From positions 1-64,000 of the forward strand of contig DASXVX010000052.1 in assembly GCA_036504075.1 (NCBI GenBank): a stretch of 64,000 nt of DNA, in the 5' to 3' direction. The notes below the pieces were generated by a model. The model ran no database searches. It saw nothing but the letters and a program-made list of their open reading frames with translations, and was not told where the DNA came from. Of this stretch, positions 48,231 through 57,501 are shown in pieces (position 1 is the first letter of the stretch; the number at the start of each line of letters is the position of its first letter). This DNA is from DASXVX01 sp036504075. GTDB lineage: Bacteria; Bacillota; Sulfobacillia; Symbiobacteriales; Symbiobacteriaceae. A program made the position numbers and the translations under genes.

Positions 48231-49337
48231 CTAGCGATTAAGCGCCGGCGCGCCAACCTCTGCACGCAGGACCAGATACATGGCGTGCGACCAGAGCAAC
48301 GGCTTGGCGACCGCACCCCACCGCCCCTCCCAGACCGCAATCATGGCGGGGTCAAAGGCATGTTCCGTCACCTGCTCGGCCATGTCGCCATTTTCATCGG
48401 CCTGCTGTTCGATCCACGCCAGTAGGTCGGCGGCCCGGCGCACGTTACCCGTAGCGGCGTAGTACCAGCCCAGCCAGGCCGTGAGCAGCAGCCACTCGCC
48501 GCCGCCGTAGTACGTATCTTCCGGATAGCGGTGGGCGCCACCGGTCACGCAGCGCCGCTCCAGTTCGGCCACCGTGGCCGCCATGGTCGGATGGTCCGGT
48601 TCCAGAAGGTCGAAGGGCACCGAAACCCAGAGCAGATTGCTGTCGACGGAACGGCCGTCGGCGAACTTGGTCAGCCGCCCATCGTGGACGAAATCCCGGA
48701 GCACGTACCGCTTGATCTGCTCACAGACCCCCGCCAGTTCCGGCGATTGGCGATGGGCGTTCACGGCTTGCAGGCCGCCGTAAAGGCAGGCCAGCGACGA
48801 GGGGTGGACTTCGTCGCCGTGCTCTTCCCAACTGTCGTAATTCGGCCGGTCCCAAAAATGCGTCAGGTAGCGCACCACCAGATCAATGGCGGTCTCAAAC
48901 TCGGTGAAAAGCTGGTGGGCACCGGTCATCCGAATATGCTCACTGAGCGACCAGAGCCAGGCTCCGTAGCCGTCCAGCTGGAAATTCCCCCAGTCCTCTG
49001 CCCCTTCCTCGCCCTCCAGGGTGTATCGGCAGTGCAGCCAATCCTGGGGGTGAATGGCACTGCCGGCCCGATCCTTTCGAATCAGATCGTCAACTTTGTG
49101 CCCGTAGGCGGTCACCGTCCGCGATACCCACCGGTGAAAGTTGAGCGCCGAATCATGCTCACCCGCCCGGTCCATCCCGTAGGCGATAAAGGCCCCGTCC
49201 CGTAGCCATGAATAATGGTAGGTCGCGAAACTTGGTGATGCGATATAGGCGCCGGTGGGAGACTGATTGGCCCGGATCACTTCAATACTGTGTTTCCGCA
49301 GATCAACCGTCACATGGGGTAGCTCCTCTCTGTTCAT
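48231..49337 (-). CDS. Cytosolic GH15 glucoamylase/glucodextranase-like hydrolase
   Basis: A 368-residue single (alpha/alpha)6 barrel. Family strings are YHYSWLRDGAFIAYGMD near 45, AEDWGNFQLDGYGAWLWSL near 118, YDSWEEHGDEVHPSSLACLYGGLQAV near 170 (general-acid Glu region, quoted: WEEHGDEVHPSS) and YYGGGEWLLLTAWLGWYY near 285 (second catalytic Glu). It lacks a signal peptide and the usual N-terminal super-sandwich, so it acts on short oligosaccharides inside the cell. ATG overlaps the stop of the upstream GH66 gene (ATGA). Confidence 0.9.
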   Translation of the reverse strand: MNREELPHVTVDLRKHSIEVIRANQSPTGAYIASPSFATYHYSWLRDGAFIAYGMDRAGEHDSALNFHRWVSRTVTAYGHKVDDLIRKDRAGSAIHPQDWLHCRYTLEGEEGAEDWGNFQLDGYGAWLWSLSEHIRMTGAHQLFTEFETAIDLVVRYLTHFWDRPNYDSWEEHGDEVHPSSLACLYGGLQAVNAHRQSPELAGVCEQIKRYVLRDFVHDGRLTKFADGRSVDSNLLWVSVPFDLLEPDHPTMAATVAELERRCVTGGAHRYPEDTYYGGGEWLLLTAWLGWYYAATGNVRRAADLLAWIEQQADENGDMAEQVTEHAFDPAMIAVWEGRWGAVAKPLLWSHAMYLVLRAEVGAPALNR

Positions 49338-50995
49338 TTTTCGAACACCATGACCGACCAATAGTCGAGGTGATCCAAAGTGAAAGTGACCTGGCCCTGC
49401 CCGTAGGTAAAGGGTACGGGGACCGGCGACTGCTCGGTCCCGTCCGGGTCAATCCGGTAGAGCGCCCGGGGCGGCGCAGCCATCGCCACTGAAACCTGCT
49501 GCCGGTTGAGCCCGGTAGGCGGGGTCAGGCGCGGGCTGTTCCACTTGGCGTCCTTCAGCCCGGTCGTGTTAATCAGGCTGAGGGTGAAGTACTGCCCGTT
49601 TTGCCGTCCCACCGGCCAGATGCCGGGGCCGTAGCCGCCGGTCAGAACCCGGCTGCCCGGAATTTCCACGTCCGGCGTCCAGTCCGCCACGTTTTTGCCG
49701 TACAGCAGGTCCTGGTACCGGACGATGATGTCGTAGTAACGCCGCAGGTGCTGCTGCAAGGCGGCGCTCATGGGCTTGTACTTGGGGAAGTAAGGGTCGG
49801 CCAGCATTCCGTTGCCCTCGCCGATCTCCAGGTGGTAGCCGCCGGAAGCGAAAATCACCGCGTCCGTCAACAGCACCGAGGGTTCGAACTCCGGGGAGAT
49901 ATAGGCCGCCAGAATCACCGGCTTACCGTCGGAGAGCCGGCGTCCTTTCTGGATGAGCTGCCGGAGATGGTCAAAGTAGACGTTCGGCGGCCAGACCTCT
50001 ACGTAGACGGTCTCCTTGCGCGTCGGGGCCGTGTCGGCCATGGGCCAGCCGCCCACGTCGTTGAAGAAGACCGGCCGCGGGCCGATGGTCCCTGCGGTGG
50101 CGTCAATCAGGTCCGCCAGGGCGGTGGCCACGTCGACGTTGGCGCTTTCCCCCCCCGGGAAGCGGAACCCGAAGTGCGGGTCCCCATATTGGTCCAGGTG
50201 GATGCCGTCAAATGGCAACTGGGTAACGATTTTTCGGTACTCGCTCAACATGTGCTGCGCCCAGGGGCTGCCGGCCTCCGGGTTCATAATGAAGAGGAAG
50301 TCGTCCCCGAACTTGAGCGCATTGCCACTGGCATCATAGAGCGCCCAGTCCTTGTGCGCTTCGTAGAAATCCTTGGGCGCCGCGTAGACCGCAGTGTAGG
50401 CCATGGCCGCCATTCCGTGGCGGTGGGCCTGGTCGATTTTCTCCAGCAGCACCGGGCGGGAGAGCAGCCGCTTCAGCGGGTCCACGTACTCATCCGCCGG
50501 CGGCAGGTAGTCCGAGTGGCGGTACATCCAGTCGTAGAATTGCAGGCCGTTCAGGTGAAAGCGGGCCATGGCGTCAAACCGGGCGGCCTGTCCCTGGTTC
50601 GCGGGTCCGAAGTCCGACAGGAAACCGTAGCGGGGCTTTTCGGTCCAGTTCGCACCGGCGTCCACAGCTGTGGAAACCCGGCTGGCGCCCAGCGTGGCCG
50701 TTACCCCGTAACCGCCGGCCGCCGACGGCGTCCACGCCACGGTGCCGCCCCGGGTCCTGAGTTCCGCAACCGGCTGATCGGAAAGCCCGGCCGTGATCTT
50801 CACCGTCACCGACCGCGGGTCAAACCAGGGCCGCCGGACCTGCACCACCAGGTGGGCGGCCTGTCCGGGCTGCACAATCCCTTCCTGGGGGTAGATGTCG
50901 GTGACCGCAGCCACCGGCAGCCAGGCATAACCGGCCGCGGCCACGGCTGCTGCCGCGGCCAGGGCGATGGCGGCGGCGATTGCCGGCCGCCTCAT
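49334..50995 (-). CDS. Membrane-anchored GH66 family glycoside hydrolase
   Basis: 553 residues. An N-terminal hydrophobic helix (AIAAAIALAAAAAVAAAGYAW) lacks a clear cleavage site or lipobox, suggesting a signal anchor. An Ig-like domain follows, then the GH66 barrel with Asp268 in GIHLDQYGD and Glu333 in VYVEVWPPN and a C-terminal domain ending LDYWSVMVFEK. It overlaps both the permease (ATGA) and GH15 genes. It likely processes oligosaccharides at the outer membrane face beside the importer. Confidence 0.9.
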   Translation of the reverse strand: MRRPAIAAAIALAAAAAVAAAGYAWLPVAAVTDIYPQEGIVQPGQAAHLVVQVRRPWFDPRSVTVKITAGLSDQPVAELRTRGGTVAWTPSAAGGYGVTATLGASRVSTAVDAGANWTEKPRYGFLSDFGPANQGQAARFDAMARFHLNGLQFYDWMYRHSDYLPPADEYVDPLKRLLSRPVLLEKIDQAHRHGMAAMAYTAVYAAPKDFYEAHKDWALYDASGNALKFGDDFLFIMNPEAGSPWAQHMLSEYRKIVTQLPFDGIHLDQYGDPHFGFRFPGGESANVDVATALADLIDATAGTIGPRPVFFNDVGGWPMADTAPTRKETVYVEVWPPNVYFDHLRQLIQKGRRLSDGKPVILAAYISPEFEPSVLLTDAVIFASGGYHLEIGEGNGMLADPYFPKYKPMSAALQQHLRRYYDIIVRYQDLLYGKNVADWTPDVEIPGSRVLTGGYGPGIWPVGRQNGQYFTLSLINTTGLKDAKWNSPRLTPPTGLNRQQVSVAMAAPPRALYRIDPDGTEQSPVPVPFTYGQGQVTFTLDHLDYWSVMVFEK

Positions 50996-51831
50996 CCCTT
51001 CACCCCGCCGGACGTCAGCCCCGAAATGAAGTATTTCTGCCCGAAAATGAAGAACGTAATCGCCGGCACCATGGCGATGAGCGATGCGGCGAAGACCAGG
51101 CTCCAGTTGGTACCGTGCATTTGCTGGAACAGGCGAATCGCCACCGGCAACGTCCGCACGGCCTCATCCTTAATGAGGATCAGCGCCTTGAAGTACTCGT
51201 CCCAGGCCGCCAGGAAGGTCATGATCGCCACCGTGGCCAGGGCCGGCTGCGACAGCGGGATGACCACGTGCCGGTAAATGGTCCAGCGTCCGCCCCCGTC
51301 GATCCGCACCGCCTCTTCCAATTCGCGTGGCAGCGCCTGGAAGAACTGCCGGAGAAAGAACGTATTGCCGGCGGTGCTGTTTGAGATCAGGAGCAGCGAC
51401 AGTCCCGTCCGGGAATCCAGCAGGTGGAGGTTCCGCATGACCAGGAACATCGGGATCAGCGCCACCATGTCCGGCACCATGAGGGTGAAGAGCAAGATCC
51501 GGAAAAGGACCTCCTTGCCGGGGAACTCGAACCGGGCGAATCCGTAGGCCATGAGGGAGGAGAAAAAGAGCACGCCGGCGACGGTCAGGACAGCAACGTA
51601 CAGGCTGTTGAAGGTGTACAGGGCAAAATGGTTCGACGTCCAGGCGCGGACGAATTCTTCCACGGTTGGCTGCTCCGGAATAATCCGGGGTGGAAACGGC
51701 ATCGTGAACGCGTACTTGGTGAGCGCCGTGGAGACCATGTACAGGAACGGTATCACCATCACCAAGGCGCCGGCGGCGACCACAGCCGTAAGCAGCGCCC
51801 GGGCGGGCCAGGAAAGCTTCAACGCGGTCAC
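50992..51831 (-). CDS. Sugar ABC transporter permease, MalG-type
   Basis: A 279-residue CUT1-family permease with six helices. The coupling (EAA) loop reads EEAVRIDGGGRWTIYRHVVIPLSQPAL (quoted: EAVRIDGGGRWTIYRHVVIP). The C-terminal QKYFISGLTSGGVKG is typical of MalG-like partners. ATG 51831 is close behind the MalF-type gene stop (3 bases). It imports alpha-glucan oligosaccharides by context. No ATPase gene is in the locus, so a shared MsmK-like ATPase from elsewhere is expected. Confidence 0.94.
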   Translation of the reverse strand: MTALKLSWPARALLTAVVAAGALVMVIPFLYMVSTALTKYAFTMPFPPRIIPEQPTVEEFVRAWTSNHFALYTFNSLYVAVLTVAGVLFFSSLMAYGFARFEFPGKEVLFRILLFTLMVPDMVALIPMFLVMRNLHLLDSRTGLSLLLISNSTAGNTFFLRQFFQALPRELEEAVRIDGGGRWTIYRHVVIPLSQPALATVAIMTFLAAWDEYFKALILIKDEAVRTLPVAIRLFQQMHGTNWSLVFAASLIAMVPAITFFIFGQKYFISGLTSGGVKG

Positions 51832-51834
51832 CTC

Positions 51835-52764
51835 CTACTGTTCGACCTTGACCCCCAAGAACTTGAACTGCAGGAAACTGATTGTGAAGATCAATACACC
51901 GAGCAGGGCGGCCAGGGCAGCCCCGTAGCCGAAGTCAAAGAACCCGAAGCCCTGGGCGTACATGTAACTCAGAACCACCTGGGTCTCGTTCATGGGAGCT
52001 CCGTTGGTAAGGATGTTGACGGAGATGAACACACTGAACGCACCAATGGTCAGCATGACCATGACGAAGAGAATCACCGGCCGCATCAGCGGCACGGTCA
52101 CCCGCCAGAAGGACTGCGTCCGGCTGGCGCCGTCGATGGCCGCCGCCTCGTACAAGTCGTGGGAAATCCCCTGGAGCCCGGCCAGAAACATGACCATCGT
52201 CCAGCCAATGCCTTTCCAGATGCCCAGGACCAGGATCGGCACCTCGGCGGTCCGATACTGCTGAAACCAGTCCACATAGCTCGGCAGGAGATGCAGCACA
52301 TCTTTCAGGATGTAGTTGACCGGTGAGCCGCCGCCGCCGAACAGGTACTTGAAGACGAACGCGACGACCACCCAGGAAGTCAGCACCGGCAGGTAGTAGA
52401 CCGCCCGCCAATACGTCTTACCGAAGACGGCCGCATTGAGGAGCAGGGCCACCAACATGCCGAAGATCATCTGCCCCGGCACCGTCACGATGACATACAG
52501 CAGCGTGTTGCGGATGGTGTAGCGCACCACCGGATCCAGGGAAGCACGCTTGAAGTTGGCCAGTCCCGCAAACTCCTGCTCCGCCCCCGGCATGATCGAC
52601 CAGTGGTAAAAGCTGATCCGCAGTCCCTGGAGCAGCGGCCACGCCACGAAGATGGCGAACAGGACCAGACCGGGCAGGAGGAACGGGACCACTTCCAGCC
52701 AAGCGCGCAGTCCGTGACGTCGGGCGGTGGACGGCGGTGCCGCCGCCCTAAGTGGAGCGCCCAT
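51835..52764 (-). CDS. Sugar ABC transporter permease, MalF-type
   Basis: A 309-residue CUT1 permease: PFLLPGLVLFAIFVAWPLLQGLRISF near the N-terminus (quoted partly: LFAIFVAWPLLQGLRISF) and EAA loop YEAAAIDGASRTQSFWRVTVP. ATG 52764 follows TTAAGGAGG by 8 bases; this site directly abuts the T-tract of the terminator behind the binding-protein gene. Partner of the MalG-type protein. Confidence 0.94.
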   Translation of the reverse strand: MGAPLRAAAPPSTARRHGLRAWLEVVPFLLPGLVLFAIFVAWPLLQGLRISFYHWSIMPGAEQEFAGLANFKRASLDPVVRYTIRNTLLYVIVTVPGQMIFGMLVALLLNAAVFGKTYWRAVYYLPVLTSWVVVAFVFKYLFGGGGSPVNYILKDVLHLLPSYVDWFQQYRTAEVPILVLGIWKGIGWTMVMFLAGLQGISHDLYEAAAIDGASRTQSFWRVTVPLMRPVILFVMVMLTIGAFSVFISVNILTNGAPMNETQVVLSYMYAQGFGFFDFGYGAALAALLGVLIFTISFLQFKFLGVKVEQ

Positions 52765-52780
52765 GAGCAGACCTCCTTAA

Positions 52781-52819
52781 AAAAACTAGGGGGGCGGGGT
52801 GAATCACCCGCGCCCCCCC
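52781..52819 (-). terminator. Intra-operon terminator after the binding-protein gene
   Basis: On the minus strand GGGGGGCG.GGGTG pairs with CACCC.GCCCCCC and is followed by TAGTTTTTTT. The T-tract runs straight into the ribosome site of the MalF-type gene. It would leave more mRNA for the binding protein than for the permeases. Confidence 0.8.
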
Positions 52820-52827
52820 AGGTAACG

Positions 52828-54102
52828 CTACTGGGCTAGCAGGGCGTCGATCTCCTTGGCAGCCTGGTCGAGGGCGGCCTTCGGGGTCGCCTTGCCGCGG
52901 AACACGGATTCAACGGCGACGCTCATGACCCCGTCGATCTTGGTCCAGCTGGGCACCGGGGTCCGGGGATTCGCGTTCTTCAGCTGCTCGATGTACGCAT
53001 CGTAGTAGCCGGCTTCCTTCATGACCGGGTTGGCCGAGGCCGACTTGGTGACGGGCATCTGGCCGGTCTTGGCCATGGCGACCTGCGCTTCGTCGGACAG
53101 CATGAACTGGATGAACTTCCAGGCGGCTTCCTTGTTCTTGGAGGCCTTGAACATGCCGATGTTCTCGCCGCCGATGACGGAGATGGAGCCGGCCTTGCCT
53201 GCAGGCACAACCGCGCCCTGCATCTTGCCCTTCAGGTCGTTGCCCAGAATCGCAAAGAACCACGGGCCCTGAAGCACGGCGCCGTACTCGCCGGCCTTGT
53301 AGCCATCCCAGGTACCGGGCTTATCGCCCATGATGCTGGGGGCGAGCGCACCGGACTTCTTCATATCAAACAGAACCTGCAGGGCGGCGATGGAGTCATC
53401 GCTGTTCACGAAACCGGAGGCCTTGGTGTAGTCGTCGTTGGTAACCTTACCGCCCATGGACCAGAAGAAGGGCAGAATCTGCCACGGATACATGCCGTCC
53501 AGGGCGATGGCATACTTCTTATCCTTGCCGGTGAAGGCGGCACCGAACTTCTTGAAGTCATCGATCGACTTGGGCGGAGCGCTAAGGCCGGCGGCCTTCA
53601 GGAACTCGGGGTTGTAGACCATGACCTGGGTGTTGGTGTCCAGGGGCATGCCATAATACTTGCCCTTGTAGGCGTTGGTGGCCAGCGGGGCCGGGAAGGC
53701 GATGGAACCCTTCACATCGCTGAAGCCGGCGTAGCCGTCCAGCGGTTCCAGGGCGCCCAGCTTCGCGAACTCAGGCGACCAGATGATGTCCATGCGCAGG
53801 ACGTCCGGGGTGGTGCCGCCGGCAATCGCGACCGTCGCGGAGGCGTGCAGGTCGTCGTAGGGCTGAACCACGGCCTTGACGGTGATGTACGGGAACTTCT
53901 TCTGGAACGCCGGGATGACGGTTTCGTTCAGGACCTTGTTCTCGTTGCTGTCGGTGCTGTAGGTATGCCAGTAGGTAATGGTGACAGGATCGGGCTGCTT
54001 GGCCTCGGCAGGCTTCGGAGCCTCAGCCGCCGGCTTGGTGCTGCATCCGGTCAGAATCAGCAGGGCAGCGATGCACAGGAACACGGTAATCTTGCGAAGC
54101 AT
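52828..54102 (-). CDS. Sugar-binding lipoprotein of a CUT1 ABC importer
   Basis: A 424-residue MalE-type solute-binding lipoprotein. The signal peptide ends ILTGC (lipobox). Mature features include ITYWHTYSTDSNE, AGGTTPDVLRMDIIWSPEFAKLG (quoted: AGGTTPDVLRMD) and EAAWKFIQFMLSDEAQVAMAKTGQMPV near residue 340 (typical C-lobe). ATG 54102 follows AAAGGGGG. It captures oligosaccharides, by context isomaltose-type products of the GH66 enzymes. First gene of the utilisation operon. Confidence 0.94.
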   Translation of the reverse strand: MLRKITVFLCIAALLILTGCSTKPAAEAPKPAEAKQPDPVTITYWHTYSTDSNENKVLNETVIPAFQKKFPYITVKAVVQPYDDLHASATVAIAGGTTPDVLRMDIIWSPEFAKLGALEPLDGYAGFSDVKGSIAFPAPLATNAYKGKYYGMPLDTNTQVMVYNPEFLKAAGLSAPPKSIDDFKKFGAAFTGKDKKYAIALDGMYPWQILPFFWSMGGKVTNDDYTKASGFVNSDDSIAALQVLFDMKKSGALAPSIMGDKPGTWDGYKAGEYGAVLQGPWFFAILGNDLKGKMQGAVVPAGKAGSISVIGGENIGMFKASKNKEAAWKFIQFMLSDEAQVAMAKTGQMPVTKSASANPVMKEAGYYDAYIEQLKNANPRTPVPSWTKIDGVMSVAVESVFRGKATPKAALDQAAKEIDALLAQ

Positions 54103-54264
54103 GGAAGAGCCCCCTTTGTGATTATTCTCAAGGCAACAAAACACTGCGTCCGGTTCAGGAATACCCGTCATTCCCTCCCTTTCTGCGCTTCACTTGCGAA
54201 ATAAATTCATCCACCGCATTAACTCGGGTCAAAAGGGCGAATGCCCTTGGGTCACCATGAAGGA

Positions 54265-55530
54265 TTACGACGGCTGGCCAACCCGCCTGGCCATGGCCAG
54301 CGTGTTGTCCTCGTGCAGGGGAACCTGGAACACGTCGGCAAGCACCAGTGCGGCTGCCCCCAACACCCAGGCATTCGACCCCAGGGCGGCAGGGACCACC
54401 TTCAAGTCGTCCGGCATGGACGGAAAAACGACCGCAGACAGCGTCTCCCGCATGGGACCCAGAATCAGGTCTCCCGCCTGCAGCACCGCTTCGCCGCCGA
54501 CCACGATCTGCGATGGGCTCAACAGGTTTATGGCGTTTCCCACCGCGATGCCTAACCACCGTCCGGACTCCGCCAGTACGGCCCGGGCGGCCTCATCGCC
54601 CTCCTTGGCCGCCTCCACCACCGCCTCACGGGTGATGAGATCCGGATGGCCTTGTACCATCGCACGCAGCTGGTCGGAGCGGCCGGCAGCCACTTCTTCG
54701 CGCGCCCGCCGGACGACCGCGGCATCGCCCGCCAGCGCTTCCAGGCAACCGTTCCGGCCACAAGCGCACGGCGGTCCGTCCCGCATGACGCAGTTATGGC
54801 CCAGTTCACCGGCACTAAACCGGGCACCCCGGTGAATCTGACCGTTGATGATGACACCGGCGCCGATCCCCACACCCACCGTCAATGCCAGCAGATCCGG
54901 CGCCCCCCGCCCGGCCCCGTAAAGGGCTTCGGCAAGCGCCATCGCGTTGGCGTCGTTGTCTACGTATACCGGTACTTCGAGTTCCTTCTCGAGCAGGTCC
55001 CGGATGGGGAAGTCCGCCCACCCCAGGAAGTACGAGGTCACCGCCGTACCCGTCGCCGGATTGACGACGCCCGGCATGACCAGGCCAATACCAAGCAATT
55101 TCTCCTTGGCGATACCGCCCCCGGCGATCGTTTCTTCGATCGCCTGTTTGATCCCGGCGAGCATGTCCTCGGCACCGCGACTCGGGAACAACGGAATCTC
55201 CAGTGTGTGGCAAACGTTGGCGCTCATGTCGACCAGGGCCACCGATGCGGACCTGGGGCCAATTTTGACGCCGATCGCGAACAGCGCCCGGGCGTTGAAA
55301 GTCAGCAGAACGGGCTTGCGACCGGCCGGAGAGTCAGCGTTGCCGCTCTCTCGGACCAAGCCTTCTTTGATGAGGATATTGATGATGCCGGTAATGGTGG
55401 ACCGCCCGAGACCGGTCTGTTCGGCAATCTCAATGCGCGAGATGGGTTCATGTTGCCGAATCACATTGAGAGCCAGGGCGATGTTTAGCTCCTTGATGAG
55501 CTGCCGGTCACCCGCGCGGATAATGGTCAT
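54265..55530 (-). CDS. ROK-family transcriptional regulator
   Basis: 421 residues. The N-terminal winged helix-turn-helix (RIEIAEQTGLGRSTITGIINILIKEGLV, quoted: EQTGLGRSTITGII) is near 30-60. The ROK sugar-kinase-like domain has VYVDNDANAMALAEALYGAG, GVGIGAGVIINGQ and the zinc-binding CACGRNGCLE. It is probably a repressor of the glycosidase/transport genes, relieved by a sugar. Located directly upstream of the binding-protein gene on the same strand with a 162-bp gap. Confidence 0.93.
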   Translation of the reverse strand: MTIIRAGDRQLIKELNIALALNVIRQHEPISRIEIAEQTGLGRSTITGIINILIKEGLVRESGNADSPAGRKPVLLTFNARALFAIGVKIGPRSASVALVDMSANVCHTLEIPLFPSRGAEDMLAGIKQAIEETIAGGGIAKEKLLGIGLVMPGVVNPATGTAVTSYFLGWADFPIRDLLEKELEVPVYVDNDANAMALAEALYGAGRGAPDLLALTVGVGIGAGVIINGQIHRGARFSAGELGHNCVMRDGPPCACGRNGCLEALAGDAAVVRRAREEVAAGRSDQLRAMVQGHPDLITREAVVEAAKEGDEAARAVLAESGRWLGIAVGNAINLLSPSQIVVGGEAVLQAGDLILGPMRETLSAVVFPSMPDDLKVVPAALGSNAWVLGAAALVLADVFQVPLHEDNTLAMARRVGQPS

Positions 55531-55667
55531 GGAGCCACCTCGTTCGCCTGTCGGTCAATCAATCTGTCAGTGAATGAATTATACGCACGGCGTGAGTTTC
55601 CTGCTCGTGGACGTTAAGATTAGAAAAAATTTCTGTGAAGAAAGTGCCACATTCCGACACGTACAAA

Positions 55668-55698
55668 GCGCAGCCGCCCCTGAAGCGGGCGGCTGCGC
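55668..55698 (-). terminator. Terminator after the RocB-like gene
   Basis: GCGCAGCCGCCC pairs perfectly (12 bp) with GGGCGGCTGCGC. On the minus strand it is followed by TTTGTACG, 13 bases after the stop. Confidence 0.75.
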
Positions 55699-55710
55699 AC
55701 GTTCACCGGC

Positions 55711-57327
55711 CTATAACCGCTGCAGCGTCTGCCAAACGATTTCCGGTACCCGACCGAACGAGTAGGCCTTTTCCACCCGCTCATACCGGGTGTGTGCACC
55801 CTCGCCCCACGGCCCGATATTGACCACCGGCAGATTCAGCTTGGCATGCGCCTCATGGTCGATCCGGTTGAGCAGGCCCCAGCCCGGGCTGTTCGTGCGC
55901 AGCGCGGCCAGTCCGGCCGGGCCCTCCGGGCAGCCCAGAAAGCTCATGTCTGAAATGTAAGGATAGAAGTGCCGCACCTTCAGGGCGATACCGGCTTCGT
56001 CGGCCACCAACGCCGCAGCCGCCTGCGCCGCCATCAGCAGCGGTGCGTCCGGCGGCAGGGAGACCGGCGGGTAGTAAATCTGGGCGTAGCCCACCACGGC
56101 AACGGGCGCAGGCAGCCCGGCGGCCCGCCACAGCACCTCGGTGAGCCGGTAGGACAGGTTGCGCAGGTCCATGCCCGGCTCCTGCATCAACTTTGCCGCC
56201 GCATCCCGTTCCAGTTCCGGTCCCACCCGCTCGGCCACCAACGCCGACAATTCCGCATAGGTGTATACGTGCGGCTCCCAAATGGCCACCTGTGACGGCG
56301 TTGAACCCGCGGCGCCGTGCTGGGCACCCCGCTCCAACTGCTCCCGGTGCAGGTGGGCAAACGCCCCGGCAACCAGGCCCCGGAACTGGGCCAACACGTC
56401 GGCGCTGCTGCGGGTGAACGTAAACCAGTTGAAGTAGGCCCAACTGAAAAGGGCGGTCTGGACCGTGTACAGGTCCTTGTGGTCAGACAGTTTTAGGGAG
56501 ACCGGGGGCGGCGTCACTTCGCCGTAGGCCTGGTCACACAGGTCCGGGTTGTAGTTAATCCGGCGTGTCACCTCCGAGACCAGCCAGTTGGGGTCGAAGC
56601 CCGAAAACGGCTCGCCCACATGGGTCTCCAGTCCGGCCACAAACAGGTACGGGAGCAGTTTTCCGATCGTGCCCGCGTATATGTAGTGGTTCGGATCGCC
56701 ACCGTAGCGGGGAGCGGTGTAGTCCGTGTTGATCGCGCCCAGCAGGTCAAACCCCCACCGGCCGGCCAACTCAGGCAGCATCGACACGAAGGAAAGCATG
56801 CCTTTTCCGGTATCCTCTTCGTCCGGCGTGGCGAGGAACAAGAGCGACCGGTCCTGCGCGCCCGCCCCCGTCGCAAAGCGTTCCAGGACCGCCATGTTGA
56901 CCGCGACCCCGCTCTTCATGTCCAGACAGCCCCGGCCGAACAGATAACCGGGCGGAGCGCCGGGAACGCGGGCGAGTTCGTCGGGGTTGCAGGCCGAGGC
57001 CTGCAACGGCCCGTAGTCCACCACATCGACGGTGTCCAGGTGACCCATGAGCAGGTAGGCCGGCGTTGCCGCTTCGGGAGCCTGCCGCCCGCGCACGAAT
57101 GCGATGACGTTGTACCGCTCACGGTCGTCCGCGCGCGTCGGCTCCAGGAGCAAATGGGACGGATGCGAACGAAAGTAAGGCAGTTGCGCCAACCGTTCGT
57201 AGATGGTGCGCGCACAACTGGCCTCCCCGGGCGTACCCACCACACTTGGCGTTTCGACCAGCATCTTCGTCAACGCTTCGACCTGTTCAGTCCATTGGTA
57301 TGCAGAAGTGTATATACGCATGTGCAT
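55711..57327 (-). CDS. RocB-like M20-family peptidase/deacylase
   Basis: A 538-residue protein like the RocB arginine-utilisation proteins (M20 metallopeptidase fold). Metal ligands are seen in LLMGHLDTVDVVD near 90, GRGCLDMKSGVAVNM near 128 and LATPDEEDTGKGMLSF near 160. A long insertion dimerisation region and FYPYISDMSFLGC near 440 match the family. The substrate is unknown, possibly an acyl-amino acid or peptide. ATG 57327 or 57321; no strong ribosome site. Divergent from the first chemoreceptor. Confidence 0.87.
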   Translation of the reverse strand: MHMRIYTSAYQWTEQVEALTKMLVETPSVVGTPGEASCARTIYERLAQLPYFRSHPSHLLLEPTRADDRERYNVIAFVRGRQAPEAATPAYLLMGHLDTVDVVDYGPLQASACNPDELARVPGAPPGYLFGRGCLDMKSGVAVNMAVLERFATGAGAQDRSLLFLATPDEEDTGKGMLSFVSMLPELAGRWGFDLLGAINTDYTAPRYGGDPNHYIYAGTIGKLLPYLFVAGLETHVGEPFSGFDPNWLVSEVTRRINYNPDLCDQAYGEVTPPPVSLKLSDHKDLYTVQTALFSWAYFNWFTFTRSSADVLAQFRGLVAGAFAHLHREQLERGAQHGAAGSTPSQVAIWEPHVYTYAELSALVAERVGPELERDAAAKLMQEPGMDLRNLSYRLTEVLWRAAGLPAPVAVVGYAQIYYPPVSLPPDAPLLMAAQAAAALVADEAGIALKVRHFYPYISDMSFLGCPEGPAGLAALRTNSPGWGLLNRIDHEAHAKLNLPVVNIGPWGEGAHTRYERVEKAYSFGRVPEIVWQTLQRL

Positions 57328-57501
57328 AATGTTCGAGGCGTCTGGCCGAGTTCCTGCGTAACAAGGACAAAAAACGGGTGGCCCGCCAGGGCCGGGAAAG
57401 GGTGCCGCACACGCGCACTTTGATGAAAGGGTTGACGGCACCGGATGTGTAAGTTACCCTTTATAACGCCACATAATGGAACTGAGCATGGAGGCGCTAA
57501 C

